The translations under genes and the position numbers were made by a program. Shown piece after piece: positions 26,701 through 40,637 of a stretch of 64,000 nucleotides of DNA. Source of the DNA: Solenopsis invicta (Eukaryota > Arthropoda > Insecta > Hymenoptera > Formicidae); NCBI RefSeq assembly GCF_016802725.1, contig NC_052669.1:3496501-3560500 (forward strand). Direction: 5' to 3'. The notes beneath the pieces are model-generated. The model worked only from the letters and a program-made list of their open reading frames with translations. It searched no databases and was not told the DNA's origin. Every line of letters starts with the position of its first letter. Within the stretch, counting starts at the first letter, position 1.

Positions 26701-29700
26701 AAAGAATGCTAAAAATGAAAACAATTCCAAAATATACTATTGTGTGCAGTTTGCACTTTAAAAGGAGCACTTACAAATTTCCTGGAAAGTAGACATCATT
26801 TGAAAAAAATTATTACTGATAAAATCATATACGAAGAAAACATTAAAGTTGTCACTTAGAATAATGGTATTTTTTGCTCATTAATACAATAAGGTAATCG
26901 GAGCTATAGTTCATAGTGCAAACTTCATACAATAGCATGTTTTGCAGTTATTTCCATAGTCATTTTAGCACTCTTTTCCATTTCATCCAAATATCGTTTT
27001 TATACATTTCCGAATGCATTTTCCTCATTAATCATTGTTTTTCTTGATTTAAGAAAATAGCAGAAACGAACAATTGGCTCTTTTGAGGCTAATTGTAAGC
27101 TAATTGCAACCACATACACTTCAAAAAGTTTTACTTTTTATTGTTCTTGACAAAAATCTCGCTCACAACTCGTCATTTATTTTAACCACAAATCGTGAAA
27201 ACTTTACAACACGGCAAATAATACTATTGTATTAAATGCGTAGGGTGAAATATCTTTATTGAAGAAGCCATTTAGAATATGTGACGTCACGAGTTAAAAT
27301 CTCAATAGAACAATTTTAATCGGTTATTATTATGTGGTTATGGCTATTTTAACATTAAGTAAAAGAAGTAACGCTCATAAGAAGTATATAAGAAAAAATA
27401 TGTAATTTATAAGACCATATAAATTTACATTTCTTAAAAAAATAATTATTTATTAAAATATGTGTAATAACATGCAGAGCAATGAGACCCTGGTTATTTC
27501 CTAACATGATATTTTCATTAACGTCAATGGGTAAAAAGTTTAATAAAAATCTGAAAATATTACATGGTTTCACTGAGAAAGTAAGTAAAAATTGTGTTAT
27601 ATTTTATTTATTTAGATTTATCAAAACTTTCTAAAAATTTCTAGTAAATTTAATATAGTTTTGTTATATAATATTCATACAATTTTTTAACAGTATAAAT
27701 AATAAAAGTATATGCTGTTTTTAGATTATTGAAGAAAGAAAACAATATCATAACGATACTAATGAACGATTCTTGACTCATCTTAGTAATGATACTGGTA
27801 TGCTAGACGATGAAGAAATGACAGGAAGTATGTGTATAAACTATCTAAATATCATCTTTATTAGTTCGAATGATATTCAAACTATTTTATCTATTTAAGT
27901 TAAAAAGAAGCGACTCGCTATGTTGGATCTTTTGATAGCGGAGGCTCATAATAACCAGATAGATGATTTGGGCATCAGAGAAGAAGTCGATACTTTCATG
28001 TTCGAAGTATGCATTTGTATTTCATGGGTTAGGTTTTCTATGAAAATCATTATCGTTCAAATTATAAAATAAAATACAAAAAGATAGAACAAATAGTTCA
28101 ATATTTTTACATTTTACATTTTCTAAAAAGTTTTAATATTTGTGTATTTGCATATGATACATTTTTTATTTCATTAATATAAACCATATCATTAATGTTT
28201 CTAAAAACAGAAATTTTGAATACAATGTCTAGACTCATTCTCATCATCAAATCATTCGTATTATAGCACTGTAACACAAAACTACTGATTACTCGTTAAA
28301 AATTATCTTTTATTCTATACTGCGATATAATTTAACTTATTCTCTTTCAATTACATTTTTCTGTGTTCTCTTCTAAATTTCATGTTAGGACATCATTATT
28401 AAATTATACAGTTTGCAGAAATAAAAAATTTTATTTACAGGGGCACGATACCGTAGCAATGGGTTTGACTTTTGCAATATTAGTGCTAGCTGAACACAAA
28501 GATGTCCAGGTTGTTTTAATAATAAGTTATTTAATTACTAAATATAATTGCTTAATCTATTCTTTGTTCTGTTAAACCTTCTATTTGTACTTAAAAATTA
28601 TTTTTACATAAATTTTATAAATATTAGTTTAAAGATACTCTCTCTCATAAAAATACAAATGTTTTTATTTATAGTTTAGAGAAAGATTATTTTATACCTA
28701 TACATACATTAAAACATAAGTATAATCGCATTTTCAATTAATAATCAAAGAAACATGAATTAAACGTATAAAATTTTGTTTCCTGATAGGAATGTGCTAG
28801 AAATGAAGTTAGTGCACTTATGGAAGCAAATGGAGGAAAACTTACTATGTCAATGTTAAATGATATGCCATACTTGGAAAGATGTTTGAAAGAATCATTG
28901 AGATTGTATCCTAGCGTTCCCTTAATTTCACGAGTTCTAACAAAAGATGAACAAATACGTAAGTAATTACAATAAATTATATATTATATATATTTTTTAA
29001 GGCATAAAGCTATGAAAAAGTGTTACGCAAAAGTAACTTGTTTAATCCTCATATTTTACAATTAACTTAAAACAAAAATTTTTCAATAATTATTTATAAG
29101 TTCATTCTCTCTGTCTTCTTTCTGTTTCCTGTACACATATTTCCAAGTTTACATACGTATATTGCCAACATAAAACTTGTAAAGTCTAAGTATTTTACAT
29201 TTAGTTTAATGTATGGATTTTCCAATTTACAAGACGATTAATTTGCATGCTAAAAATATATTTCAAATAAATTAGTTTACATATGAGTGAGAAACAGAAG
29301 AGAGAGAAAGAGAGAATGTGTGTGCGTGCGCGCAAGTGCTCACGTATAGTTTACAGCAGTTTATTAAATTTATAGTTTAAAAATTAAATTTTGTAATACA
29401 TTATACTTTCAGAATCATATTTGGTGCCTTCTGGAACAATACTGCATTTAAATATCATTGATATTCATCGAGATTCAAATTTCTGGCCAAATCCAGATGT
29501 ATTCGATCCAGATAGATTCTTGCCTGACAAAATTCAAAAACGTCATCCTTATTCTTACTTACCATTTAGCGCAGGACCACGAAATTGTATAGGTAATATA
29601 TAAGATGCTGATTTCTTGTTTTACATACACAAACACACGCACACGCACCAACAAATTCTATTCTAATGTATTTATGAATAATAGGACAACGATTTGCCAT

Positions 29701-29881
29701 GTTGGAAATGAAAGCTATAATGGCGTCATTGATATACAATTTTTATCTGGAACCTGTCGATTATTTGAAGGATCTTCAGTTTATGACAGACATGATAGCT
29801 CGTGTTACAGAGCCGATCCGTACACGATTTGTCCCAATCGATCGTGCGTCACCTGGTTCAACTAAAAGCTCACTCCTATAA
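23796..29881 (+). CDS. Gene 3: CYP4-family cytochrome P450, intact, 12 exons, about 520 aa
   Basis: Exons: 23796-23949, 24393-24502, 25291-25384, 25774-25956, 26230-26323, 27478-27580, 27725-27827, 27900-28006, 28441-28509, 28790-28958, 29413-29592, 29685-29881. They total 1563 nt, 520 residues plus stop. Visible domains: signal anchor at about residues 3-20, hinge KIPSLPTLPLLG, W123-R127 (C-helix), ETAMG 181-185, E316 followed by GHDT 317-320 (oxygen-activation Thr; E316 is the expected haem-ester Glu), E374-R377 (ExxR), FDPDRF 426-431, and haem loop F447-G456 with ligand C454. The length is normal for CYP4. Intron 1 begins with GC (23950-23951, GCAAGT) instead of GT; the only in-frame exon 1 boundary matches the other genes, so a GC-AG intron is inferred. 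Intron 5 contains a 968-bp foldback element. The C-terminal tail is a few residues longer than in genes 4-5. An ER monooxygenase, substrate unknown. Confidence 0.93.
26333..27300. mobile_element. Foldback element with THAP-like remnant in intron 5 of gene 3
   Basis: The ends are near-perfect inverted repeats (ATTTTAACTTGTGACGTCAC on the left; the reverse complement of the right differs at one position). Similarity continues inward through both arms (about 26333-26760 and 26905-27300), sharing for example GACGAG.TGTGAGCGAGATTTT and TCTTAAATCAAGAAAAA. In the left arm, 26727-26792 reads KYTIVCSLHFKRSTYKF and then a stop; the CSxHF string resembles the C-terminal half of a THAP zinc finger, a domain used by P-element-type transposases. 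No intact open frame exists. It sits wholly inside the intron. Foldback architecture is directly seen; the THAP/P-element link is inference. Confidence 0.65.
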
Positions 29882-30358
29882 TTTAATTTAATAATAAGAT
29901 AAATTTAAGAATTTCTAGTTAAGAAAATAGGGTTCATAAAAGGTTTTTATATATTCGTATAAACAGTAGTTTAACTGCACTCCATTTATACGAATAAATT
30001 CGTTCTCAGTTTCAAATATATAAAATTGATAGCTGAGCTCTTATTATCCGAACTCTCCAAGTAATAAGACACAGACTGGATAGTTCAGATAATAAGCTCG
30101 ACGTGTTCGACTAAAGTTTTCTGAACATCATCTCCTAATAAGTACTCGTAAAAGAAGAACGCTAGTGAACTGACCCTTGCTAGCCTCATTGCAGTTATCG
30201 AAACTCTTTTGTCCTTTAAACGGGTTAAACGGAGTTCTATCGTATTCCATATTTGATATGTTGATAAAAACTATTACATCATTTTTTATTCTCAATGTTT
30301 GGAAAAAGAATTAATATTATTAAACATAAATTTCATTTTATAATAAAAATGTAATTTA

Positions 30359-30406
<48 letters not shown>

Positions 30407-31318
30407 ATAATTATATGTACGTTTTGCAATGATACGTACAATACTATCAGAATAACAAAACTTGTATTACTCACAGTAAAATTACGGTTAATGGTTTCAA
30501 CGCATCCTATCATTACCAATCGTTATGTATCTGCCATAAGTAAACTTTGTGACCTATAGTATAACACCAGTGGTAAATTAAATTTAATTATGCTGCAAAG
30601 TTTTAACTATCCATGTTACAACTAAAATTTAATTACCACAAATAAATTTTTGTTGCTATAACTAATTTCTTTTTTCATACGGTTCTTACAACTGTACTAT
30701 TTAGTTAGAATATAGTTGTCTTATAGCTAAAAGATTATTGCTATCTCTCTAATGTTTTGCGGAACAAATGGTTAAGAGACCTAAACTCTCGTAGAATAAA
30801 ACGTCATTTGAAAAAAGTGAAAATTAAGCTTGTACAATTGTTCGAGTGATTTTTCATTCTACGAGAAAAATAGAGAGAAAGATAAATACACGGGGATTTC
30901 GGTGTCATTACAGTAGAATAGAGAGCAGCAGTAACTCGTGAAGAATTTTTACATGTAAAATAAAATTTGTATTATTATAATTCTTATGCATATTATTTAT
31001 ATCCCTATTTGCAAAATGTCTGTAATATGCTAGCAGATTAGCAGCAACTGAATGTACGTTAAACTTGTGTTCTTTCAGTCGAATCTGCCAATAAAACTTT
31101 AGCTATACTTTTAAGCTAATCTAGTGGCAGATTGGAAACAAATTCTGCTCAATTTCTGCTAATTTGCATCAAATTCCTCAACTGCGTGTAGAGATTTTTG
31201 TCACAAATTTGCTGTTAAGTATCACTATCATAAATGTGAATAGATTTTATTGTATTTCTAATAACATGCTACTCTCTAATAACATGTTCGTTATCTAATA
31301 ATATGGTTATATTAATTA
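29882..31318. other. Intergenic region between gene 3 and the segmental duplication
   Basis: No exon recognised. It contains an A-run followed by a (TA)n tract at about 30361-30395. The left end should hold the 3' untranslated region of gene 3; no canonical AATAAA was picked out with confidence. Confidence 0.5.
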
Positions 31319-31864
31319 TTTGCATACAAATCAGCATAAAATGAGAAATATAATAAAATTGTAATAAAATTATATTATAATAAAGTTACCTTAAATGGTA
31401 AGCATTTGACAATTTTTTCAAATTTCTGATTTGTATCTATTTTGTTTAATTGAGTTGTTAAACATAAATTTAGAATAAAAATTTAGAATTAAAATAATTA
31501 TATTAATTATGTAAATCTTTTTATTTGTTAAAATTCTTTTAAAAGAAAAAATGTGTGGGAAGAAAAGATGTATGTAACTTAAAATATAATTACATTATTG
31601 CTATATTTATTTATAACTTTGCAAAAAAAATTTGGAATTTTATTGCATACAAAAGAATACTATGTTACTGAACTTAGATAGTTGGACGTATTCAGCGATT
31701 TCAATGTTTACGCAACCGTCACATATCGATATTTCCTTTTTTTTTTGATGAGTTGCACGAAAAGCATTTAGTTTGAAATGAATCGCTACAGAGTGTACAA
31801 GTCGCAAGAGATTGAGTGTTTATAACGTCACCTTTTACAATTATTGCAACTCATTTAAGACAGC

Positions 31865-32419
31865 GTGAGTATTATAATTTGTACACAGATGATACAAATT
31901 TTAAACACATTCCATAAACAATAGACGAGTAAACATTTTTATATATTATATAAAATTAGTTTCAATCGCAGAATATTTGAAGGATTCATGAAAGTCAAAA
32001 AGTATGTAAATATATTGCGAAGATTTATTATGTAAAAAATTATAAAAGTCGTTACGTAAGTCATAAGTCGTTATATAATCTAATAAGTAAAATACACACT
32101 AGATATATAAATAATTTAACCAAATTTTAAACAATTCCATCTAATAAAAATAAATAGTATGACTATCTAAAATTATTTTTCTGCTGACGTTATTGAATAT
32201 ATATGTAAATAAAACGTTTAATCAAAATTTACACAAAAAAAAGTTAGTATTAAATAAATAATTCATTGTTTCATTTATAAGCAAGAATATAATCCCGGAA
32301 GAATTTATAATCTTAAATAGACATAATTTGTTTATTTGAAGAAACAAAATTTCTCATGTAAACAAATTATGTCAGTTTAATATTATAAATTCTTTTAAGA
32401 AGATTTTATATTTCTGCTT

Positions 32420-32465
<46 letters not shown>

Positions 32466-33039
32466 ATGAATTATTGACTTGATACTAATTTTTTTTCTGT
32501 GTAAACAATTCCATCTGGTAAATATAAATAAAATGTGTCTATCTGCAATTATTTATCTGCAATTGTTGACGTTATTGAACTTTCCTAATGTTGCAATCCA
32601 ATTATTGATATTATATTATCTGTGCTTGATATCATTATCTACGTTTAACTCATGACTTGAATATTCTTTTCAGCTAAATACTTTGTTCACGATTCAACAT
32701 TCGTACAGCTACAGATATTACATGTTATTATTTACATATTATAAAAATGTTATTATTTACATTTTATAAAAAAATTTCTTATATGTGTAAAAATAGCAGA
32801 GACAAATGCAAACAATTTAACAATTTAAAATCATTATTTGAGTTTCTTATTTATATCAAATATAATTATAATTTTTTAAGTGCAGTTAAATTTCTTTAAT
32901 AATTAATACTAAAAAATCAATTTCTATTGCATATGAATATTTTTAAGATTTCTTTTTTAAAGTAATAATGTATACAAGATTTAAAGGTTTTATTGATCGT
33001 TTATATAAAATATCTTTTTTTAAATATTTTTTGTTACAG
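31865..33039 (+). other. Predicted 5' leader intron of gene 4
   Basis: A donor GTGAGT at 31865 follows CAGC, and a strong acceptor TTGTTACAG ends at 33039, about 107 bases before the ATG. The same pair is conserved in the gene 5 copy (40638 and 41923). Just upstream, TTTATAA near 31818 could serve as TATA box, which would make the first non-coding exon very short. Conservation may simply reflect the recent duplication. Confidence 0.4.
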
Positions 33040-33146
33040 CGCATTGTATTACGTAACTCAAGTTCAAGACTTAAAAGAACAAAAAAAAAATTTACAGAAA
33101 ATATTAAATTATTTAAATTACTGTTTTTTTTAATTGTTTAAAAACA

Positions 33147-33999
33147 ATGTTTGTTACACTATTAATATTATGCGTTTCTATTATATTATTGTATTTCATT
33201 ACTTATTATGGAAGATTCAGACGTCTTATCGGAAAAGTTCCAAGTAAGCCGGGCCTGCCATTTATTGGCAATGCTTTAGAGTTCTTCATGTATTCACAGG
33301 GTAAGTAAAATTTGTGAAAATATTTGTCTCAATAACAAGCGTTTAATTTATTTATAAATGTTAATTAATTAACAACTTAATTATTATTGATTATTATTAA
33401 ATATAAGCAGCAAAAGTTTGATTGTGCAGTGTTTCAATTACTAAAAATTCAAACTAATGAAAATTAATTTATGGTGTTTAATTTAATTTATTTTTGTTCA
33501 TCATGGAATAATATCTATTAATTTTACTCATAAAGTTTTACGTTACATTTAACATGTTTAAATTTTAGAAAATAAAGATTATGCAAAAAGCATAATCTTT
33601 GCTCTTTAAAGTAGACGAAACTCTTACTAAATAAAAATTTCATTTTTATATTAATTATTATGTTTAAAAAGTAATTACACAGATCAATTTTATTAATGAT
33701 GCAACCAATAGAATATAAAGTTTTGATTAAAATTAATCAACAATTGCACTATTCTTCAATATATGTATACATATAACTTATATCGCAATTGTAAAGTAGA
33801 ATAAAAAAATTTATATATCTATATGTTTAAATTTTATATTGTTTATACTTTAGAAAAAATTTGGGAGGCTGAACGTTTAGCCAACAAGACTCATACAATT
33901 TATACATTTTGGTGTGGTCCGATTGCTTTTATTGCTACACGCGATCCAGATGATATAGAGGTAAAGAAAATATCAATAAGAAGATAAATCATTGACCTG

Positions 34000-34065
<66 letters not shown>

Positions 34066-37000
34066 TTGACATATAATACCTTTACTAATAAGGTTCCAAA
34101 TATTATGACCAACATGGTTTTGAAATGTTTATACACACTTTATAGCTCCTGAATAAAAGTTCATTGTCAAGTTTTTGTTCAAGAATGCAAAACAACTGCT
34201 AAACGTATTATATTGCAATTTTTTATTCTGTTATTTAGTAAAAGTATTGTTATTTAAATTCATCCTGTTATGATTTTAGAAAATACTAAGCAATACAACA
34301 CAACATCTTTCGAAAGGTTATATCTACAATCTTCTTCATCCTTGGTTAGGAACTGGACTACTCACTAGCGAAGGTATAAACGTATATAACTTTTGTAAAA
34401 AATAATTATTTTTATTTCATATTTGTACATTGGTTATATAAAATAATGTAATAATAATTCAATTATAGTCATACATAGAGTTATACTACTTCATATATTA
34501 TTATATTGATATGATATTAATAAAACAGAATTACCTTTAGTAAAGTAAAAATCATGAAACGGATTTAACATTCAAAAGTATGCTGAGAAATGTAAAATTT
34601 TATTTGTTACAGGAGCAAAATGGCGAAAAAGACGAAAGATATTAACGCCTACATTCCATTTTACTATATTAAAAGAATTTGTCGATATTTTTACAGAAGA
34701 AAGTAATCGCATGATAAAATATTTGAAAAACATTGAAGGTTCAAATATCGATAATTTAATGAATTTTATAAGTCATCATACATTGAATGCAATATGCGGT
34801 AAATATATATATATATATCTCCTCTCTCTAAAAATGAAAAAGTTTATGCATGCATAGACATTCAATTAAGTATCAATTATACAATAATAACATAATAATA
34901 CATATAAGATTACATAAAAATAGTAACACATAAGGTGTTTTATGTCGTTAAATATTTAGAATTAAAATAATTAGGTAAAAGAGAAGAAGATAATAAGGCA
35001 CGCATTTCCATTTTATTGAATAAATTTGTTAATTTATCAATTGCATAATCGGTGGAGAGGACAAAGGATAGTAATATGAATAGCCTGAAAATAAATTTAA
35101 AATATTGGTTTAGTTTAAAAAATACAATGTTGTGTTATAAAATTATATATTTTTAATTTTTAATCGGTTAGAATATTTCTATGTACAGAAACATTAGAGA
35201 TATTATTAGCGATATTCTATCCTTGCTTGACATTAAACAAGCATAAAATGATATTTCTAATGTTTCTAAATACAGTCTTCTCAAGTGACAATCGATTTAT
35301 TAAAGAAATATTTCGATAAGAAAATTTCGCTTAAAAGTCCATATTAACAGATTCCCATGTTACTGTTTAACTTTACATAATAAAAAATTAAATAACATAA
35401 AGTCGAATAACACAAAAATACTTGAGAGTGTAATAATACGCTCAATCTTGAAAACAATAAAAAAGTAATGCCAAAATGTACTATAAGTGCCTTAAAAAGA
35501 TTCGAAGTGCACAAAAGTAAAAATAAATGCCTTATAATAATTGGCCATAGTTATGCAAGTAACCAACCCACATAAAACCCATTTGAAAAACAAATGTAAA
35601 TAATATTTGATATGATTAAAAATAATAAACTAAAACTGTTTTTTATTAATTTCAGGCATATATTAGGTTTAAATCGTTTTTGTTTAATGTAAAAAAATGT
35701 ACGTATTACCCACTGTAATGATCACACAAATTCGAAAATTATAATTTTGTGGGAAAGATGTTTTTTTGTAATAACTATGGCCAATTGTCAGCTGTTGTGT
35801 ATTGGCATATTAACGTCACTGAAAAATAGCGCGCTAGCAAACAAACATTTCTTTCAGCAATTGTTAGAATTTATCATCTAATAACAGAAGAGTAGCCATA
35901 TTATTCTCTTTTCCATATAGCACAGATGGGATGTCTATAGGACGTTCAAAGGACGTACATACATCCCAAAAACATCCTTTTGATAAAGTGTGCTGTTTGG
36001 GTCTACATTAAATTTATAAGCGTTTATGCTAATTTAACAAATATACTTACAGAAACTGCAATGGGAACTTTATTGCAAAATATGGATGAATCTCAACAAC
36101 AATATCGTCAAGCAATTCACGAGATGGGTAACGTTTTTTTTTATAGGTAATTATATATATACACAATTAATTTATCAAATTAGAAGGTCATTAATGTCGC
36201 CGTACTGCTCTGTTGTTGGATTATATTTCTTGAGAGATTATAAGACCCTAACGAATCAAAAAATAGAGTATTTATTTTACAAAATACGTATTTATTTAGG
36301 TAAATAAATGTGTAGTTAATAAGTGTAAATAACGGTGTGTTTGTTTAAAAAAATAGATATATACTAAATAACAAAAATTTTGAAAACAAAAATAGATATA
36401 TTTCTGTTTCAAAAATTATATTTGTTAAAAAATATAAGACGTAAAATTACGTTAAAAAGGTGTTGTCAGTTTTTGAACACATTTTTCTTAAAATAATTAC
36501 TTTTTAAAGTAATATCCGTGATATTCAAATATGATTTATCCGATAAATTAAAAATTTTAACGCAATATTGTTTTAATAACATTTGATATTGTATCACGGA
36601 GATTTCTTCCCGATTTGACGCATTGCAGGGATTAGGAATGACGTGTGCATAGCACATTATATTATTGACAATGAGTATTAAAGAGAAAAAATTTATAATA
36701 CATTTTTTCAATTACAATTTACAAGAATATAAACTTAGATTCTCCAGAAATAATGTAACAATTGTTTCGTACGTTTTTTGCATATGTATCCAGACTAATG
36801 AGACCATGGCTTCACCTTGATATGATATTTGCGCTAACGCCAATGGGTAAAAAGCAGACAAAAAATTTAAAAATATTGCATAAATTTACCGAAAAAGTGA
36901 GTATCAGATTATAATAAAATTTTAAAAATACTTTTCTATAAAATAAAATAATGATAAATCTAACATAATCTATATAAAATCTAATAAAATTTATATCAAA

Positions 37001-39151
37001 TCATTTAGGTAAAATTTAATCTTAATATGTTTTAGCAGGAAAATAATATAAACAAATAATGTATACTTTAGATTATTGCAGAAAGAAAACAATATCATGA
37101 AAGTACTGGTGGACAATTCTTAAAGCTTTTAGAAAATGATACAGACATAACAGAAACAGATGATGAGGCGATATTAGGAAGTATGTATTGTATATATAAA
37201 AGTTTTTTATTTCTATGTTACCAAATTAGTACTCTCAATGTTAATTTCCAATTTTTTTATATTTAAGTTAAGAAAAAGCGACTTGCTATGTTGGATCTTC
37301 TGATAGCGGCAGCGCGCAATAACGAGATAAATGATTCCGACATTAGAGAAGAAGTCGACACCTTTATGTTCGAAGTAAGCGTCTACATTTTATTAATATC
37401 CTTTAAAAAATATCAATATTCAAACTATGAATCATCTTTAATATAAATCAAGATACAAAACATTCTCAATACAATACTGATTAAATTATCAGAGTACAAC
37501 TTTAAAAGTTGTACTTTAAAAAGGTTTTTAGTATTTGAATATTATAAAAAATAAATATAATTATCAGATTTTTTAAAGCATGTTTCTTGTAATTGCGTTC
37601 TAAAATATAAAACGTATAGTTGGAAATTTATATATTTAAAAATTTATATATTTTTATTTCTTGAATCTTTTTCTTAATATTGGACTATAACATGTTTGTA
37701 ATGTAAGATAAATAATTTCTGTTATAGGGACATGACACTGTAGCAATGGGTTTGACATTTGCTATATTACTATTAGCCGAACACAAAGACGTCCAGGTAA
37801 TCCTTTTTTATAAATTATTAAATCGTCACAAATAATTAAATACATTTACTAATACTTTTAATTTTTATTTTTATTTTACTTTTAACGTTTTTAATATTTA
37901 TACTAAACATTAATATTTTACTTGCTTCTGATTGAATTAATAATCAAAGACACACTTTTTTTATAAAATGCAAAAGTTTACTTAATGATTTAGGAGCGTG
38001 TCAGAAATGAAGTTAAAACAGTAATACATGAAAATGGAGGCAAGTTTACTATTACAACGTTAAACAATTTGTTATATCTAGAAAGATGTTTAAAAGAATC
38101 TTTAAGGTTATATCCCAGCGTTCCTACTATTTCGCGAGTCTTATCAGAAGATACAACATTACGTGAGTAATTAATAATCTTTATATTATTTGAGCAATGA
38201 ATGAGAAAGAAAGAAATATTGTAACATATAGCATATAAACTTCGATTGATCGATATTTTAATATTGAATTATAAAATAAATAAAATTATATTTTCAGAAA
38301 ATTACTTATATATTCTCTCTATCTCTCTCTTTTGTCATTATTACATAAAATTCCTATTTTTAACATATAATTTTGATATAATATTAAAATAAAATTTAAT
38401 ATGGTCAAAACAAAAGTCTCAATTCTAAGCATTTTGATAATTTGTAATTTTTTCTTTAAAAATAACTAGTATAAATTAGAATAAATAAGTTTATTGCTTA
38501 TTAAGCATAAAATAAATCTGTTGTAATTTATCTATTATATCTATTTTATCTAATAATTACTTGTAACAATCACTAATTTTATTTAATATAGAAACAATTG
38601 TTAATTAAATATTTCATATGCATATTTTTATATATTTTTACACTTAAGTATGTACCGTACGATTTAAATTTGATTATTTTTTAAAAATTATGATTTAATA
38701 TAAACTATGGTTTATATCTTCAGAGTCATATCTGATACCTTCTGGAGCTGTAATGGTAATTCATTCCTATGATGTTCATCGAGATCCCAATTACTGGCCC
38801 AATCCAGATGTATTCGATCCAGATAGATTTTTACCGGAGAGAATTCAAAATCGTCATCCTTATTCTTACATACCATTCAGTGCAGGATCACGAAATTGTA
38901 TAGGTAATGTATAAGATATTAATCTTCTGCAATATAAATAAATTTTAATACATTTACGAATAATAGGACAACGATTTGCTATGTTGGAAATGAAAACCGT
39001 AATTGCATCGTTGGTACAAAACTTTTATTTGGAACCTGTCGATCATTTGGAGGATCTTCAGTTCAAGAAGGATTTAGTAATGCGTGTTACACGTCCAATT
39101 CGTGTACGATTTATTCCAATCAAAGACTTACAATCTGGAGTCAATACATAA
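33147..39151 (+). CDS. Gene 4: CYP4-family cytochrome P450, intact, 12 exons, about 518 aa
   Basis: Exons: 33147-33300, 33854-33960, 34280-34373, 34613-34798, 36053-36146, 36794-36896, 37072-37180, 37268-37374, 37728-37796, 37994-38162, 38724-38903, 38967-39151 (1557 nt). The start is set by the membrane anchor MFVTLLILCVSIILLYF; an in-frame stop lies a short way upstream, so the frame cannot extend. Motifs: W122-R126, ETAMG, E318 then GHDTV 319-323, KESLR (ExxR 376-379), FDPDRF, and haem loop FSAGSRNCIG (449-458) with ligand C456. Ser453 replaces the Pro found at this point in genes 1-3. Intron 1 uses a GT donor, unlike gene 5. Exon 7 is six nucleotides longer than in gene 5 and exon 2 differs strongly between the two. 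A recent tandem paralogue of gene 5; ER monooxygenase, substrate unknown. Confidence 0.93.
34004..34062. repeat. (TA)n microsatellite in intron 2 of gene 4
   Basis: A pure TA tract immediately after exon 2. The corresponding place in gene 5 holds a different, compound TA/CA/CG repeat, so the locus has evolved quickly since duplication. Confidence 0.9.
35185..35340. repeat. Palindromic repeat in intron 4 of gene 4
   Basis: AGAAACATTAGAGATATTAT is followed about 60 bases later by its near reverse complement (ATGATATTTCTAATGTTTCT). The block extends to about 35340 and matches, inverted, the interior of the element in intron 3 of gene 1. The gene 5 copy is at about 44163-44320. Confidence 0.5.
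35539..35786. mobile_element. MITE with 16-bp perfect terminal inverted repeats, intron 4 of gene 4
   Basis: AATTGGCCATAGTTAT at 35539-35554 is the exact reverse complement of ATAACTATGGCCAATT at 35771-35786. The interior (~216 bp) is AT-rich and non-coding. No target-site duplication is assigned. The orthologous copy in gene 5 is at 44512-44770. Confidence 0.6.
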
Positions 39152-39748
39152 CTTTATTTGATAAAAAAAGGCAATTCCTCTTCTCCAATGAAATTATGTA
39201 TTTTTATGTTTCTTTATGTTTCTTATATTTTTATTGAAACAAAATTATGTAATTTCTAGTGGTGCTTTGGATAAATATATTGAATGTTATTAAAAAACCC
39301 ATTTTATTTTATAAATATATAAATATTATTTGTCTTCAAAAATATGTAAACAGTCTTACCTGCCACGATTGATAAAATATGATCGGTTGAACAATTTACA
39401 TTGTTTTATAATAATTTTCTTTCGAAAAATTTAATTCAAAAGCTATATAGTCATTACAAATAAAAAGTGATGTGAGTGTGGCATGACTTTCTAGCGTTAG
39501 GAAATGTAATAATACGTTACTATGTGTTTACACGGCCCAATTTACAACAAAGTTATGATCATTGGTGTGATACTACTGGTCAGTCATGTCATAAGTATTC
39601 CTCTGAAGAATAGAAAGATTGTGATTGGCTAGTTTCATAAAATTGATGTTAGATGTGTTCAGGGACACGCTATTAGTGTTATTTGCATTATTTTATTTTC
39701 GTTTACATCTAGAATGGCGATCTCTTCGAACGCACTCGTTATAACTTC

Positions 39749-40106
39749 TATATGACGGATCAAAGTCTCATAAAACAAAAACAAGAATTCAATTTTCTAT
39801 TTCAGCGAAAAAAAGTCGGATTATAGCAATCAAATATGCGTTGGAAAGGGTAAGAACCACACTTTAATGTGATATCCAGTTGAATACTGAAAAAAATTGA
39901 TAAACCTTTTGTAAGTCATGGAAAATGGCCAAAAACCTGATTTTATGCACCTTTAAGTTAATATATCTCAAAAACTTGACGTGATACGATATTTTTGCGT
40001 GATATGATATTATTACCAGATTCGTAATCAACACATCAAAATCTGTCAGATACAACTTCGTTTACTTTAAAGCCAAGAAATGTTGAATTTTTGTCGATCA
40101 GTGTTG
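39749..40106. other. Unique junction between the two duplicated segments
   Basis: About 358 bases with no counterpart right of copy 2 or left of copy 1. No gene is seen. It may be original flank or filler from the duplication event. Confidence 0.5.
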
Positions 40107-40637
40107 TTTGCATACAAATCAGCATCAAATGAGAAATATAATAAAATTGTAATAAAATTACATTATAATAAAGATATTTTAAATGGTACGTATTTGACAA
40201 TTTTTTCGAATGTCTGATTTCTATCTATTTTGTTTAATTGAATTGTTAAACAAATTTAGAATTAACATTTAGAATTAAAATAATTACATTATGTAAATCT
40301 TTTTATTTGTTAAAATTTTTTAAAAGAAAAAATGTGTGGAAAGAAGAAATGTAACTTCAAATATAATGACATTATTGCTATATATTTTTTTATAATTTTG
40401 CAAAAATAAAATTTAGAATTTAAATGCGTACAAAAGAATACTGTGTTATCAGATTTAGATAGCTGGGCGTACTCAACGATTTCATTGTTCACGCAAGCGT
40501 CGCTCATCGATGTTTTCTTTCTTTCTGATAAGTTGCATGAAAAGCATTTAGTTTGAAATGAATCGCTACAGAGTGCGCAAGAGATTGAGTGTTTATAACG
40601 TCACCTTTTACAATTATTGCAATTCATTCCAGATAGC

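Larger units (their letters stand above)
31319..39748 (+). repeat. Segmental tandem duplication, copy 1 (contains gene 4)
   Basis: From TTTGCATACAAATCAGCAT at 31319 to CGTTATAACTTC at 39748 the sequence is collinear with 40107-48224. This covers the upstream region, all 12 exons, introns and the 3' flank. Outside these limits the two sides do not resemble each other. Exon 1 differs at a single base. Copy 1 is about 8.4 kb, roughly 0.3 kb longer than copy 2, with extra sequence mainly in intron 5 of gene 4. Confidence 0.9.

Noticed and set aside
36466..36711. Minus-strand 81-codon frame in intron 5 of gene 4 with a signal-peptide-like start
   Set aside because: The first codon is TTG, not ATG, and the only ATG nearby is in another frame or after the hydrophobic part. 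No splice acceptor or promoter supports it, and the segment is absent from gene 5.
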